The notes under the pieces were generated by a model, which had not been told where the DNA came from, ran no database searches, and saw only the letters and a program-made list of their open reading frames with translations. The translations under genes were made by a program, and so were the position numbers. Shown piece after piece: positions 34,688 through 46,439 of a stretch of 64,000 nt of DNA; the first letter of the stretch is position 1; each line of letters begins with the position of its first letter. The DNA is from Molossus alvarezi (Eukaryota; Chordata; Mammalia; Chiroptera; Molossidae), in the NCBI GenBank assembly GCA_037176705.1, contig CM073889.1:102131890-102195889 (forward strand), given 5' to 3'.

Positions 34688-36010
34688 CACAGCTCTTCCT
34701 GCCCGAGATGTGCTCCTGAGGTCCCCTGCTGTGCCCAGGAGACTGGCACTTGCCAGGCCTGGGCCCAGCCCAAAGCTGCCTCCACCATGTGCTCTTCCTT
34801 CTCCCTGCCTGCATGTGGCAGATCCTCCAACACAGTCCTGGGTTCTCTGCCTGTCCTGGGCAAGCAGGCCAAGCGGTGGCGGGGGCATCAGGTTGACACT
34901 GCAGTGATCACTAATCCTCTGACCTACTTGCAGCCTGGTGGAGGTCACAGCACTGTGATGATCAGCAGATGTGTGAGCACCCCGGCTTTGGGCAAGACTC
35001 CCCGAGGCCCCTCCTCTCTCATCCTCCCTACTCCGAAAAAGAATGCACACCTGGGCCCCATCAGTGGGGATCAGGACTCTGTGGGTTTTCACAGTGTGGG
35101 TGCCCGTGCTTCCTGAAGCAGGGGCGTATCACCTCTCGTCCCAGCCCCCGAAGGTGAGACGTGTTCACAGCGTCGAAGCCCCGAAGCTCAGGTGACCTCC
35201 GTGAGGCTCCAGCCCCGTCGGTGAGGCTCCAGACCACCTCTGCTGCGTTCCTCCTGAGCTTTCTGGACTCCAAACAGGCACCAGGTGAACCAGCAGAGTG
35301 TCAGCAATCGACATTCTGCAAGACATTGTTCCTCTGTCCTGCACTTATCTACCTTACGCTGAAGGTGAGTGGGTTTGTGGGTGTTTCTCAGTCTTGTTCC
35401 CAGTCAAACCTTTGGTTGTGGGCTGGTTCTCCTTCCTCCTCTCTGCCTGGACCTCTTACCTCTGCTGCTTGCCTCTCTCGTGAGCTCCTTCCCACCCCGA
35501 GTCAGGAAAAGGCAGCCAGGCCAAACTGTCTAAGGAAGCACAACTTGTCCTTTCTTCCATCCTTGCAAACTCTCTCCAGTGAACCTCGCCTGGTTTGTTT
35601 CGTAAACCCCAGCCCTTCAAAGGCCTCTAGGTTCCTGTGGGGAGAGAGAGAGAGTGGAGAGCGGAAGTGGTTGGTGGGATGAAACACTACCCAGACAACT
35701 GGCAAAGGGCGTTGGTAGCCTTGATCCTAATGCCAAACACCCCACAGCCAGGCGTTTGTCTCACAGAGCATACCGGAGTTCCAGGACCTCAGTGTGGGCA
35801 TCTCACAGACAGAGCACCTCAGAACTGTTCCAGATGAAGTGGAGTCTCGAAACTCCCCTCAAGAGCGCCTCTTCAGAAACAAGAGAAACACTCGGTCCTT
35901 CCTGTGTGATCTGAAAAGATCGATCACATTCCAGAACTTTCTTCTAATTAAAAAATCCAACAACCTACAAAGAGTTTTTAGGCTGTCAGCTGTCTGGCTT
36001 CTTGGCACTG
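34688..36010. other. GC-rich unassigned stretch with a possible plus-strand exon
   Basis: Richer in C+G than its surroundings from about 34550 to 35320 but only moderately rich in CpG. It has long overlapping frames in several phases, the longest 179 codons, with no recognisable protein. CGCTGAAG followed by GTGAGTGGG at 35365 is a plausible plus-strand donor. Could be a lineage-specific transcript, a decayed pseudogene or simple GC-rich DNA. Confidence 0.3.
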
Positions 36011-36545
36011 TAGAAAAATGGTTAAAAACTTGTCTTTAGCCCTGGCCGGTTTGGCTCAGCGGTTAGAGCGTCGGCCTGCGGTCCAGAGAGACCCGGGTTC
36101 GGTTCCCGCTAAGGGCACGTACCTCGGTTGCAGTTTGTCCCCGGCCCTGGTCGGTCGTGCGGGTGGCAGCCACTCGATGTGTTCCTTACATGTTGATGTT
36201 TCTCTCTCTCTCTCTGTTCCTCTCTCTCCCTCCCACTCTACCTGAACAAAAAATGGAAAAATGTCCTCGGGTGAGTATAAAAACAAACAAACAAACAAAA
36301 AAAACTTGTCTTTGGAATCAGATCAGGGATCAAATCCCAGCTTTGCCACCTAACATCACTTAACTCTCTGCGCCTCAGTCTCTCTGTCTATAGAATGGGG
36401 ATAGTTCCACAGCCAGCCATTAGGCTGTTATGAGGATGGGTCGAGAGAGCCTATGTTAAGCACAGACTGTAGAACAACTGGCATAAAGGAAACAAATGCT
36501 AACTTGTTACTATTATTACTATTAGCAATTATGAGAATTGGTGAA
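36011..36545 (-). mobile_element. MIR interrupted by a Ves SINE
   Basis: Reversed MIR: GGATCAAATCCCAGCTTTGC, CGCCTCAGTCTCTCTGTCTA, TAGAATGGGGATAG, then TAAGCACAGACTGTAG. The SINE at 36038-36299 lies in its 3' part. Confidence 0.8.
36038..36299 (+). mobile_element. Young Ves SINE in a MIR
   Basis: Full-length copy close to consensus. 14-base duplication AAAAACTTGTCTTT at 36024-36037 and 36300-36313 (A-run makes the left limit ambiguous). Tail of CAAA repeats. Confidence 0.96.
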
Positions 36546-36669
36546 GGTAGGATAAGGAAATTAAGACAAAACTAATGATAAATCTGAGTCTTTTCTTTAA
36601 AGTAAAAATTAAATGTGTTACATTTCAATGTATTCCATTAGTTTGTCCACATGACAATACACTAGAGAC

Positions 36670-36845
36670 ACAAAACATAGTACAGCGGAAAGAACGTGGA
36701 CTTCAGAAACAGACTGTGCTTATTTTCCCTTCCTTCTACTTCCTGAGATGTGTGGGCAAATTACTTAACCTCTCTGAACCTCAGTTTACTCATCTATAAA
36801 ATGGAATAATAAAGATTTGCAGGACTGTGCAGAGGATTTTAAAAA
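36670..36845 (-). mobile_element. MIR
   Basis: GGGCAAATTACTTAACCTCT, CTGAACCTCAGTTTACTCAT and CTATAAAATGGAATAATAA are the reversed MIR core. Confidence 0.85.
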
Positions 36846-37829
36846 CCTCTTCTCACCCCCTTCTCCCCCGGGGCCGGCAGCCCTTCCCATGTGCTAACCC
36901 TATGGGAGCCATTATTACACTGAACCATGTAGTCTCCCCGGCTATGGTTTAATTGTCTAGATTAAAATGAGTCTGTTTTGCTTGTTTTTCAATCTCTGGT
37001 ATTTAGTGCAGTCCTTGGACATAGTTGGTGCACAGAATAAGCTCACCAGCTGCTTGAATGAAAGAATAACCGAAAATGGCAGAAAAACTGAGTTGGAAGG
37101 AAAAATAAATTCCTTTATAACGCATATTCCAGAGAACAGCCTGAGGAGTTACATCATAATCTGTGTTGTAGGCTGGGATTTGTCCACTGTAGTAGACGTA
37201 ATTTGATTTGTATTCCATTCGAATAAGTGGTATCACAATGCATCCCACCACAACCCTATGTCCTCTGGGCTCTCTGTTCTCCAAACTTGCTTCTAAACAT
37301 TCCTCTGAATGAAATTTTTTTTCTTAAATTTTCATTACACAAATAGCATGTGGTCACAAAAAAAATCACAAGTCTAAGCTAAATTAAATATAAACCTAAA
37401 ATACTCTAAATGCTACCACCAAATAATTGTTATTAACATTCTGCAATAGAAGAGACTAATTTTCTATAACTGTACAATTACTTAAACAAAATATATACAG
37501 CACAGGAGATGGGGGATATAGGAGCATACTTATTAAATATTCCTATCAGAAACATAAACTAGAAATAGACTAAGATTCCTATTAACAATGAAACACTTAC
37601 AAAGGCAACACCATGTTTATAACAATATACAGTTACTGTCCTTCCCTGAGTTTTCATATATAGGAAAAGCGAGATGCTGGTGGTTTTAGCACATTCTTTT
37701 CATTCATAAGGTTTTCTCTCCAGTGTGTTTGCTCACACATATTGTTAATGTTTGGACATAGCCTTCTGTGTTTTTTTGTAAATAGCCTTATTGAGATATA
37801 ATTCACATATCTTATTAATTTTCTAGGGC
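36846..37829. other. Unassigned, mostly AT-rich
   Basis: Nothing firm. Part of 37320-37500 resembles old LINE UTR sequence but is not assigned. Confidence 0.45.
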
Positions 37830-38416
37830 AATATATATTATCAGGGTTTTCCAGAGATACTGAACCAATAGGGTATCTGTGTGTGCATATGTGTGTGGGG
37901 GGGGGAGTGCGCACTCGCACGCTCATGTGTGTACATACAGGGGAGAGAAGGAGGATGGGAGGGAAGAGGAGAGAGAGAGAGAGACTTAAGAAATTGGGTC
38001 ACACAATATTGGAGGTGCAAGTCCAAAATCTGCAGGGTGGGCAAACAACCTGGAGACCCAGGGAAAAGCCCAAAGCAGTCTTCTGGCAGGATTCCTTCTT
38101 GCTCGCGGAATGTCATTCTTTGTTCTATTTAGGCTTTACATTGACTGGATGAGACCTATGCACAGTAGAGAGGGTAAACAGCTTTACTCCAAATCCACCA
38201 ATTTAAATGTTAATCTCACCCTGGCCGGTTTGGCTCAGCGGTTGGAGCGTCAGCCTGCGCACCAGAGAGTCCCTGGTTTGGTTCCCTCTAGGGGCACATA
38301 CCAAAAAAAGTAATAATAAATAAATGTTAATCTCATCCCTGAGACACCAAAATAATGTTTAACCAAATATCTGGGCACTGTGGTCCAACCAAGTTGACAC
38401 CTTAAAGTAACCACTG
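37830..38416 (-). mobile_element. MLT2-type ERVL LTR with a head-only SINE inside
   Basis: TATCAGGGTTTTCCAGAGAT opens the reversed LTR; a GT/GC-rich and GA-rich simple stretch (37879-37983) replaces the usual AT repeat; TTGTTCTATTTAGGCTTTAC, then GGGCACTGTGGTCCAACCAA and GTTGACACCTTAAAGTAACC close it. Same family as 21685-22045. The SINE at 38219-38321 splits it. Confidence 0.75.
38219..38321 (+). mobile_element. Head-only Ves SINE with perfect duplication
   Basis: Only the tRNA-like head is present: CCTGGCCGGTTTGGCTCAGC to CTCTAGGGGCACATACC, followed directly by an A-rich tail (AAAAAAAG then AATAATAAAT). No body or CT tract. Perfect 14-base duplication AAATGTTAATCTCA at 38205-38218 and 38322-38335 shows it inserted in this form. 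Two more of this type are at 51790-51897 and 53093-53196. Confidence 0.93.
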
Positions 38417-39020
38417 CAAGCTCCCCTAAAAAACACCACAGACTGGGTGCCTTAAACAACAGAAATGTATTTTCTCTCAATTCTGGAGGCTGGAAGTCCA
38501 AGATCAAGATGCTGGCAGGGCTGGCTTCTTGTGAGGCTTCTCTTCTCGGCTTTTATTTGTTTATTTATTTATTTGTTAATCCTCACCAGAGGATATTTTT
38601 ACATGGATTTTTTTTTTTAGACAGAGTAGGAGTGGGGAGGAGGGGGAGAGAGAGACACACAGATATGAGAGAGGCACATTGATAGGTTGCCTCTGGCATG
38701 ACCTTGACCAGGGCCAGGGATAGAACCTGCAACCCAGGTATGTGCCCTCGACTGGAATAGAACAGGAAGTCTTTCAGTCCTCGGGCTGACGCTTGAACCG
38801 TTGAGCTCCTTGGCTTCTAGATGGGTGTCTTTTCCTGGTCTTCCCTCTGTGTGTCTGTATCTCCATCTCCTTAAGGACACCAGTCCTATTGGAGTAGGGC
38901 TCACTCTAACTTTGTTTTAACTTAATCACCCCTTTAAAGACACTGTCTCCAAATATAGTCACATTCTGGATTACTGGGTGTTTAGAACCTCAACATATAA
39001 ATGGTGAGGGAGACACAATA
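38417..39020 (-). mobile_element. MLT1 LTR split by a Ves SINE
   Basis: AACACCACAGACTGGGTGCC, TCTGGAGGCTGGAAGTCCAA left of the SINE; TAAGGACACCAGTCCTATTG, ACTTAATCACCCCTTTAAAG and CTCCAAATATAGTCACATTC right of it. Reversed MLT1 LTR, abutting the MLT2 LTR on its left. Confidence 0.85.
38575..38812 (-). mobile_element. Ves SINE in the MLT1
   Basis: Reverse copy: AATCCTCACCAGAGGATATT, GA tract, GCCAGGGATAGAACCTGCAA, ending near ACCGTTGAGCTCC. Head end partly rearranged. Confidence 0.9.
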
Positions 39021-39051
39021 AAGTTCATTCATTTAAAGTATACACATACCA

Positions 39052-39317
39052 GCCCTGGCCGGTTTGGCCCAGCGGTTAGAGCATCCGCCTGCGGTCCGGA
39101 GAGGCCCGGGTTTGGTTCCCGCTAAGGGCACGTACCTCGGTTGCAGTTTGTCCCCGGCCCTGGTTGGTCGCGCGGGTGGCAGCCACTCAATGTGTCCCTT
39201 TCACATCGATGTTTCCCTCTCTCTCTCTTCCTCTCTCTCCCTCCCACTCTGTCTGTACAAAAAAATGGAAAAATGTCCTCGGATGAGGATTTAAAAAAAA
39301 TAAAAAAATAAAAAAAT
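39052..39317 (+). mobile_element. Young Ves SINE
   Basis: Full-length copy. Perfect 17-base duplication AAAGTATACACATACCA at 39035-39051 and 39318-39334. Tail of TAAAAAAA units. Confidence 0.97.
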
Positions 39318-39334
39318 AAAGTATACACATACCA

Positions 39335-39485
39335 TACAGTTTACTCATTTAAAGTGTACAATTCAATGTTGTTAACATATTCACAGTTGTACAACCATCA
39401 TCAAAATCAATTTAGAACATTTTCATCACTCCCAAAAGAAATCCCATAGCCATTCATAGTCACTCCCGATCCCAACAGCAAAGGG
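39335..39485 (-). mobile_element. L1M LINE 3' end
   Basis: TTTACTCATTTAAAGTGTAC, ACAGTTGTACAACCATCATC and CATTTTCATCACTCCCAAAA are the reversed L1M 3' UTR. Confidence 0.8.
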
Positions 39486-41209
39486 AGGATGATCTAAAGC
39501 TCTAGTCATAATCTCGGAAACTGAGGCCCGGAGATTAGTCCAGGGTATAGAATCCAGCAGAGAAAACCACAGGGCTTTCTCTAGGGAGGAACTTGAGATA
39601 CTGCTAGATAGTCACTTTCTCAATTATACTAAATTTTTTTAAGTGTCAAAATAAAAATTAATATCTCCCCAAATTTTTCCATCTATCAGTAAATCTCATG
39701 GCTAAACCAGCTGTATGGCTGTGCTGCTAGACATTTGTCTCTTCTACTCTGGGTCATCAGCATGTTACAGCCTTACAGTCAAGCATTCTGTTTTTCACCC
39801 CTTGGTAGTAGGTACAAAGTGCCCTTCTCAGGAGTGAAGAGCCATCCAACTCAAGCACATTAGCTTTTTACCCACACCCTTAAGTTCAGGCCGTAATATA
39901 AATGTCAGCAAAGAACCATGATGTTAATTTATTCAGAAATGCTTCCACAATATCCCCACTTGGAAGAAACAAACCAATTAGTCTTATTTACATTACTTAG
40001 AAAGGACAATGTGAAATGTCAAGATAAATCATGTCATGGGATATGTGGATCTTGGATTGAAAAACAAAACAAAACACGAGGAGTGGTAATTTCCTTTCTA
40101 GTTATGTGTGTCCCTTAGGTGCTGGATACTTTTGACTTGTAGTTACTTTTACTTACTAACATGACTTCAAGCACAGCACTGAGCAGCTACCTTCAAACTT
40201 CTAGCCCCCATAAATCTCAAGCATTATCACTGTGCAGTTTGACGATGCTCACCCAGGATACTACTATAAAATAAACACAACAAATATGCAAAATTACTCC
40301 AGGGTGGTAGCGTTTCCCATAAAAGGAAGCATTGCAACAGACAAAAGTTACAAGAGATTGAAAACATTGTGCACAGCTTGTCATGGTGGGGTAGATGCTG
40401 GTAAAAATGAAAGCAGGCACCTGTCAACTGGACTAATATATTTTTTTGTGGAACCTAGTTTACTAAATTCAAGGGCCTCAAAAATTAGGACAATAGATTC
40501 TGCAATGTTATAAATGCAGCTATGTATTTTTGTCCTTTCTTTAACTATATCAGAACATAATAAGACACATCAAAGAATTGCAGAATTATCTAGTAAACTC
40601 AAAATCACCCATGATTTGAAGGCTGTGTTCAAATTTGTAGCCCAGTTACCAGGGTCAAGTATATAGGCGTGAGATAGGCTTGTAGCTACACTTTGCTTTA
40701 CTTTGCAGTGCAAGGAAGATACCCCAGGCCTGGAATCTGGGAACAGGCCCAATACTTTTTGAGCCAAAAGTCAGAACATAAAGTTATTGTTTTAGTCCTG
40801 TTTCAATTTATGCCCCTTCTGGCTTGATAAGCCAGTCCACACCCAAATTTCTAGCTCTGCAGGTTCAAGAACAGATCCAGAGATGTGAACCACCCTCATT
40901 CTAGAAAAAGATAGGGATGCTACAAAGGTATACACCTCTGCCCAGCCTGTATACCTTTTCTGCCAGCTGAAATAAACACAGACTTTGTCTAATCCCAGAG
41001 ACAGCAATCAAAAAGGATAATCCAGAAGTTACATACATATTATATTTTTGCTTCTCTGTGAAGCAATCACCTATTAATAATAAAATAAGAAGGTACCATT
41101 AATAGCATTAATTGGCTTTCAGATGAACTCACTGAACTATAGAATCTGGACAGTACAGACAGATTCCTATCAATAAGGAAAAGAAGCAAGAAGTACTAGG
41201 ACTCAAACA
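39486..41209. other. Unassigned; possible LTR end near 40970
   Basis: No gene recognised. CAGCTGAAATAAACACAGAC at about 40966 resembles an LTR polyadenylation region, but I cannot name a family. Confidence 0.4.
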
Positions 41210-41660
41210 ATTCCTTCCCCTCAAATAGGGTAGAGGCTTCCTTCCCTACTCCTCTGGCCTTGTCTAATGCCATCACTAATTTCTCAATCACTTAAAATTC
41301 CGAAACTTGGAGGAGCATCTTTGACTCACTCTCCTTTTTGTCTCCTTTATCAATTTCTAGGTTTTGTTTCCTTGAAAAGTCTCATGTCCTTCTTCTGTTC
41401 TCAGCCAGGCAGGTCTTCAGTAACCACACATTTATTATTACAACTCTTCCTCTAGGCTTCTCTCCATCCCACCTGTTGGGCACAGATATCCCTAAAATGT
41501 CAACTCCTTTGAGACATTCCTCAGTGCAAACAGCCACTGGCACTTCCAACAACAGTCTATAATCCACTATAATTCAAGGTCCTTCACTGAGATTTCTCCA
41601 TTAGACTTTTACCTCCTGGATGGCAGGACTGGTCTTGCTGATCCCCCACTGTAAGTTGGC
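41210..41660 (+). mobile_element. Eroded L2 LINE
   Basis: CGAAACTTGGAGGAGCATCT, TTGACTCACTCTCC, CAGTCTATAATCCA and similar blocks fit diverged L2 ORF2 and 3' sequence. Confidence 0.6.
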
Positions 41661-42149
41661 ACCATGTGTAACATGGAGTGGGCAGGGAGTACATTCACAC
41701 CAAGTGAACCAACAAACCTTGAAGCCCATGGAACAGGTCATATTGCCATCTGATTATAAGTACTGGAGCAGAGTAGTTAATGAGTGGTGGGGATGTTTTG
41801 CTTTTGTACAGGTAAGAAAACACAGGAAGGGCACTTTCATGGATCAGTGCTTTACTTGATCTTGTAAGGTCCTGAGATCCGTCTATAGTAGGCAGTTAGA
41901 CAGGCATGAGCAGAATAGGAATGATAGGCCAGGTATGGACAAGAGCAGAAAGCCCCATGTATCTAGCAATGGGCAAAACTGGGAAAACAAGCACCTTGCC
42001 TTCAGGGTGACCTTTCATCCCCTACCATAGCCATGGTCATGCAATTCAGACCCTCCCCTGACCTTTTCTCCCCTAGCATGTTGCTTGTCATGTGATAGAC
42101 CACCATGGAGGAGTAACAAGGGGGGAGGGGCAGGAAATAGCCTCATATG
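41661..42149. other. Unassigned stretch left of the LTR
   Basis: No gene recognised. Parts of 41990-42149 might belong to the LTR that follows. Confidence 0.35.
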
Positions 42150-42895
42150 TCTCTCATACCAGCCCTTGTATGACCACTCTCTTAAGCATTAAGCTCTCAG
42201 GACAATATATTTCTGATCAGCATCAAATAATCTTAGGAACAAAGCCTAGAGTCTGCTGACCACAGAGTCAGAGTGTTGGCCAAACTAGAGATGACATTTA
42301 GGCCTCAGTTGTGCTTTAGCTGCAGGCCCAGAAAGGCAGCAAAACCAGATGAAGCAATGCCATGACTGACATCAGGACCAAATGCAGTAACTAATAACTC
42401 CCTGCCCTGGTGCCCACCAATCAGAAGAGACCATGACCCAGAGGGGACACACCTGGAAAGCTGATGAATATTCTATTGATATCCTCCCTTGAGACTTCCA
42501 GATAAAAACCCTCAAGACAAAAGACTCAGCACTTGCTCTTTTTCTCTCTTAAGCACACTTGCCTTTCCTCACTCCCTTCTTGCCCCGGGGTGGGTGCTTG
42601 CTTTCTCTCTATCTAGAGTATGCAGCACCTTTCACCTTCTCTTTCCCCAAGGCTCATCTTTTCTGCCTTTCTTTTCCCTAAGCTCCCAGGGCCCTTCTTC
42701 TGCTTCTGTAATTCCTTTCTTGAGCCCATACAGCCCAGCTGGCTCACCTTTTCTAGCTCTGTGACCTTCTAAATAAACTCTCTCTTAAAACTTGAGTTCC
42801 TTGGCTCTGAATTTTTTCTTAGCCTAACTCAAGTACTGAGGTTGCTGAACCAAGGTCCGGTAATATTCTGATGCCATTTTGCTGCTCAAACTTCT
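42150..42895 (+). mobile_element. ERV-type solo LTR, copy 1
   Basis: Shared with copy 2 (54240-55244): ATAATCTTAGGAACAAAGCC, ATGACATTTAGGCCTCAGTT, CAGCAAAACCAG, AGATAAAAACCCTCAAGAC (TATA-like), an AATAAA at 42772-42777, then GAGTTCCTTGGCTCTGAATT. This layout, promoter box then polyadenylation signal then short U5, fits a class I ERV LTR. Limits are approximate and no internal retroviral genes are present. Confidence 0.75.
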
Positions 42896-43124
42896 TGAGT
42901 GCAAAACAAAAAAACACAATTACTTTATGAGTACTTATAAATAGTAGTACAGACTTAGAAGCATTGATAAAAATCTTTCTTAAAGTTTGCTATGCATAAT
43001 TTGAGGCTCTGATAAATGCCCTCTCTCATAAGAGCTCGTTGATTTTTTTTAATCATATATGCTTACACACAAATCAGTAACACTATAAACAGGACCACTT
43101 GAAAATATAAATATAAAAGGACAA
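42896..43124. other. Unassigned stretch
   Basis: Nothing recognised. Confidence 0.4.
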
Positions 43125-43240
43125 GTGACTTAGAGCAAGTGCTTGACATTTCTGGTCCTCAAATTCCTCCTCTGTAAAATGAGGAGGATGCACACACCAG
43201 ATGATCTCTGTGTTCCCTTCAATTCTGACATTATTTTATT
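43125..43240 (-). mobile_element. MIR fragment
   Basis: GGTCCTCAAATTCCTCCTCT then GTAAAATGAGGAGGATG is the reversed MIR core. Confidence 0.65.
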
Positions 43241-43464
43241 CTCTATGCAAAAATCCACCCTCTGCTCCTTAAATCAGAGAGTTTATTAGTTTGAGCATTT
43301 ACTTATAAGCTTTCATAGGCCAGGTGACTTCTCTTATCTCCAATGTTCTTCTGTGAGCTCTTCATAGGGTTAGAAGCCTTTTATTTTGACAAGGAAAGAG
43401 GTTTTTTTGTTGTTGTTGTTGTTTTTTAATACCAGCATCCTACCAACCATTATCATTGTGTAAT

Positions 43465-43667
43465 TTTTTAAAAATATATTTTTATTAATTTTAGAGAGAG
43501 AGGGAGGGAGAGGGGGAGAGAGAGAGAAACTTCTATCAGATGCCTCCTGCACACACCCTGACTGAGGACTGAACCCACAACCTGGGTATGTGCCTTGACC
43601 AGGAATCAAACTGGCAACCTTTCGGTGCAAGGGGCAATGCTCAGCCAACTAAGTCCTACTGATCAGA
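43465..43667 (-). mobile_element. Older Ves-related SINE
   Basis: TTTTTATTAATTTTAGAGAG, GA tract, GCCTCCTGCACACACCCTGA, GAACCCACAACCTGGGTATG and a diverged head end CAACTAAGTCCTACTGATCA. Confidence 0.9.
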
Positions 43668-45194
43668 CACCATCATGTCATTTTAACAAGGCATTTTAAG
43701 ACCAGAAATTTAATCTCTAAATAAAAGATAATCTTTATGTTTAATACATTTAGTTTAGTAAAAGAAATTATTGCAGCCATCTTATGTTTCTCATTCTATC
43801 ACAGACCAGTGGAAACTTTGTCATAGACTGTTATCTGTGGTCATCCTGACTTACCACTCTTTTTCCTCTGTGTGAACTAGGATGTAGTAAACCCAGCTTC
43901 CTCATCTGCAACATAGGAATATGAGCAAATCTGTCCCTGGGCAGATCTCTGATTCTGCAGGTAGGAGTTGGAACAATAGCTGCTGGTTATGCTTAAAAAT
44001 GCTTATTTTCCACTAGCTTCCCTGTAACAAATGCCATATCAGTGCTTTATGCACTCTGAAATGAGACATGAAGGTGGTGAAATGTATACATTTGATGTAA
44101 TACTGATATAATGCTCCATTTCCGCTTGTTTAAATAGTCTCCATTATTCAAGGCTCAATGCAAATGTCTCTCCTTTCAGGAAGTCTTTGCCTGTGAGACC
44201 ATCCTTCCCAACTTAGATATTGTTTTCATTGGAAGTCAGGTTGGTTTCAACCATTGAACCCCATCAGTCCAGATCTGGCTCCCTGTAACTAGACTGTCTT
44301 CATAGAGCCAGCACCTCAAAATGGAACCCTTCACCTTCCCACACACGAAGGCTGTTTTTCTTTCTGGTTTCTCAATCCTTGATAAACATAATCTATCTTC
44401 CAGGTTCAGGAATCCATATGACCTTTCTACCACCCAGCCCCGAGGGCTCTTTCTTTCCTGAATCAACTCAGCTGCTGGGATCTCCCCCTATCTTTGCTGC
44501 AAACTCCAGGGATGAAGGCAGAGTTCCCCTCCTCATCCAAGGGTTGCCACCAAAGCCAAATTAAGTTAAAAATAAATAAATAAACTTAATCATTCTTCTA
44601 GGAAATCCATTAATAAGCTAGTGGTAAGTTTAGTCAACAACTTTTGTTGAGTAAAGAACCTCAACCTACAATGTTTTTTTTTAAATTTGGGTACATTTTT
44701 TGAGGAAATAATGTTAATCATTTATTGTATAATTATATTTTCATTCCAGAGGTTAATCTATGCAGGGATGAGCTTTAATTGCAAATCCAAGTGAGTTCTA
44801 TACGAGATAACTGTGTAGTGCCTACCTGGCACTTTACATAAGAACCAACTCTTTTGTATTCCCTGTGAGTCACAGGAAGAAATGAAACCAGATGAATAAG
44901 GAACATATTCAAGGTCCCCAGTAAATGAGGGCATAGATTAGATTTAGAATGTTGCAAAGTTGTGGGAAAGGTTTGTGCTGAGATCCCAGGGGAGCTGGTT
45001 CTCTGGGTTATTGATGAGTCATCCCACAAAGTTGCTGAGTAATAAACAATGAGATTTGGCAATGTAAAGAACAAAAATTGGGACTTGATGATAAATTCAT
45101 TATAGGGAGTGAAGGAAAAATTACATTCAAATTCCATGGATATCTATTGAGGAATATTATTTTATTCCTGGTTATATACTTGGGTGCTTTCACA
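43668..45194. other. Mostly unassigned; short L2 piece
   Basis: At 44125-44220, AGGCTCAATGCAAATGTCTC and AGGAAGTCTTTGCCTGTGAG resemble an L2 3' segment. The rest is unassigned and AT-rich. Confidence 0.45.
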
Positions 45195-45345
45195 TTCTCA
45201 TTTAATTTGGTCTTTAGGACTACCCTGAAGAGATAAGTTTTATGAGAAATATTGAGAGAATCCTCTTGGCTGATGGCTAGAAAATGGTAGAGCAGAATTT
45301 GAATCCAGGTGTCCTAATCCCAAGTCTCATATCCCCTTCATGGCA
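45195..45345 (+). mobile_element. MIR
   Basis: ACCCTGAAGAGATAAGTTTT, TGGTAGAGCAGAATTTGAAT and CCAGGTGTCCTAATCCCAAG fit the MIR 3' half. Confidence 0.7.
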
Positions 45346-46439
45346 TTACAGATCTAGAGAAGTGGCATCTACAGAAATTACACATTTGCGAGGAGTGGCC
45401 CACAAAAGGGAAATATGCTGAGTTTGAATGTGCTCCCACAAGTATGAGCTATGGTGGGACATCCAACTGGGGACATTCTGGACTGACCTGGCTTAGAGTC
45501 TTCTTTCCATCTCAACTCACAAGAATGCAGCCCTTCCCCAGAGCTTGCTACTTCCAGTGTGGCCTTCAGTGCATTTCCCCTCCTGGACCTCATTGTCCTG
45601 CCATCTCAGGCAGCTGCTTCACCAAGTGCCCTACTTTCTGTCTACGAATCCCCAGCCACCCAGGTTTCCAGTTATCTTGTTCCCTTTGCAAATGCTTTTG
45701 ACTTTTTGGAAATAGCAGCCCACAGATCTTTTTAATTTTTTTTTCCAATTTTTTTGTGAGTTCCTTCAAGTTTCTCCGTCTCCCTGAATGACCCTGGACT
45801 CCTCAGCTGATCATCTAAATCCTGCTCTTACCAGCACCTTCGATTCCCTTGCAACCCATCCCTCTGCAGCATCTCTCAAGCATCGCCCCAAGCCTGGCTC
45901 AGGGTTATAACCCCTCTTCACATTTACTTAGTTGCCAGAGAAAATTTTCTCAGAACACTTATAAATTCATGATCTCCAACCTTGCCTAGGCCCTCGGCAC
46001 TTCCCTCAACCCTTTCCTTCTTGGGATCCCTCTCTGTTGCCTCCTCTATCATGGAGAAAACCGTGAGATCATCATGCGCCCTCTCCCCATCAACCTCTGA
46101 CCTATAACTGCATCAACGCCCACTTCCCTCCTTTCTGCGGAGAATCAGCTGTCCCTGCTCCCCTTGGACTCTGCTCCTTCCTAGCACTATAGATCATCTC
46201 TCTTCCTCTGCAGGCTCCTTTCTTTCAGCTTCTAAACATACTCCAACCTCTCCTCCTTGACCTTACAGTCCCCTTTAGCCCAACTTGTCTTCCTCTGCTT
46301 ATTCAGACTTCTCTAAAGAGAGTCAGACTGTTTCCCCACCTCGCTCTTGCCCCTCAACCCACTGCAGCCTGACTTTCAACTAGTTAATCAAACGATGTTC
46401 TTAAGATCTTAAATGCCCTCCTAAATGACACATTTAATC

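Noticed and set aside
42489..42764. A 91-codon frame in the LTR at 42150-42895 as a retroviral gene
   Set aside because: It lies in the LTR itself; no internal retroviral region is present at either LTR copy.
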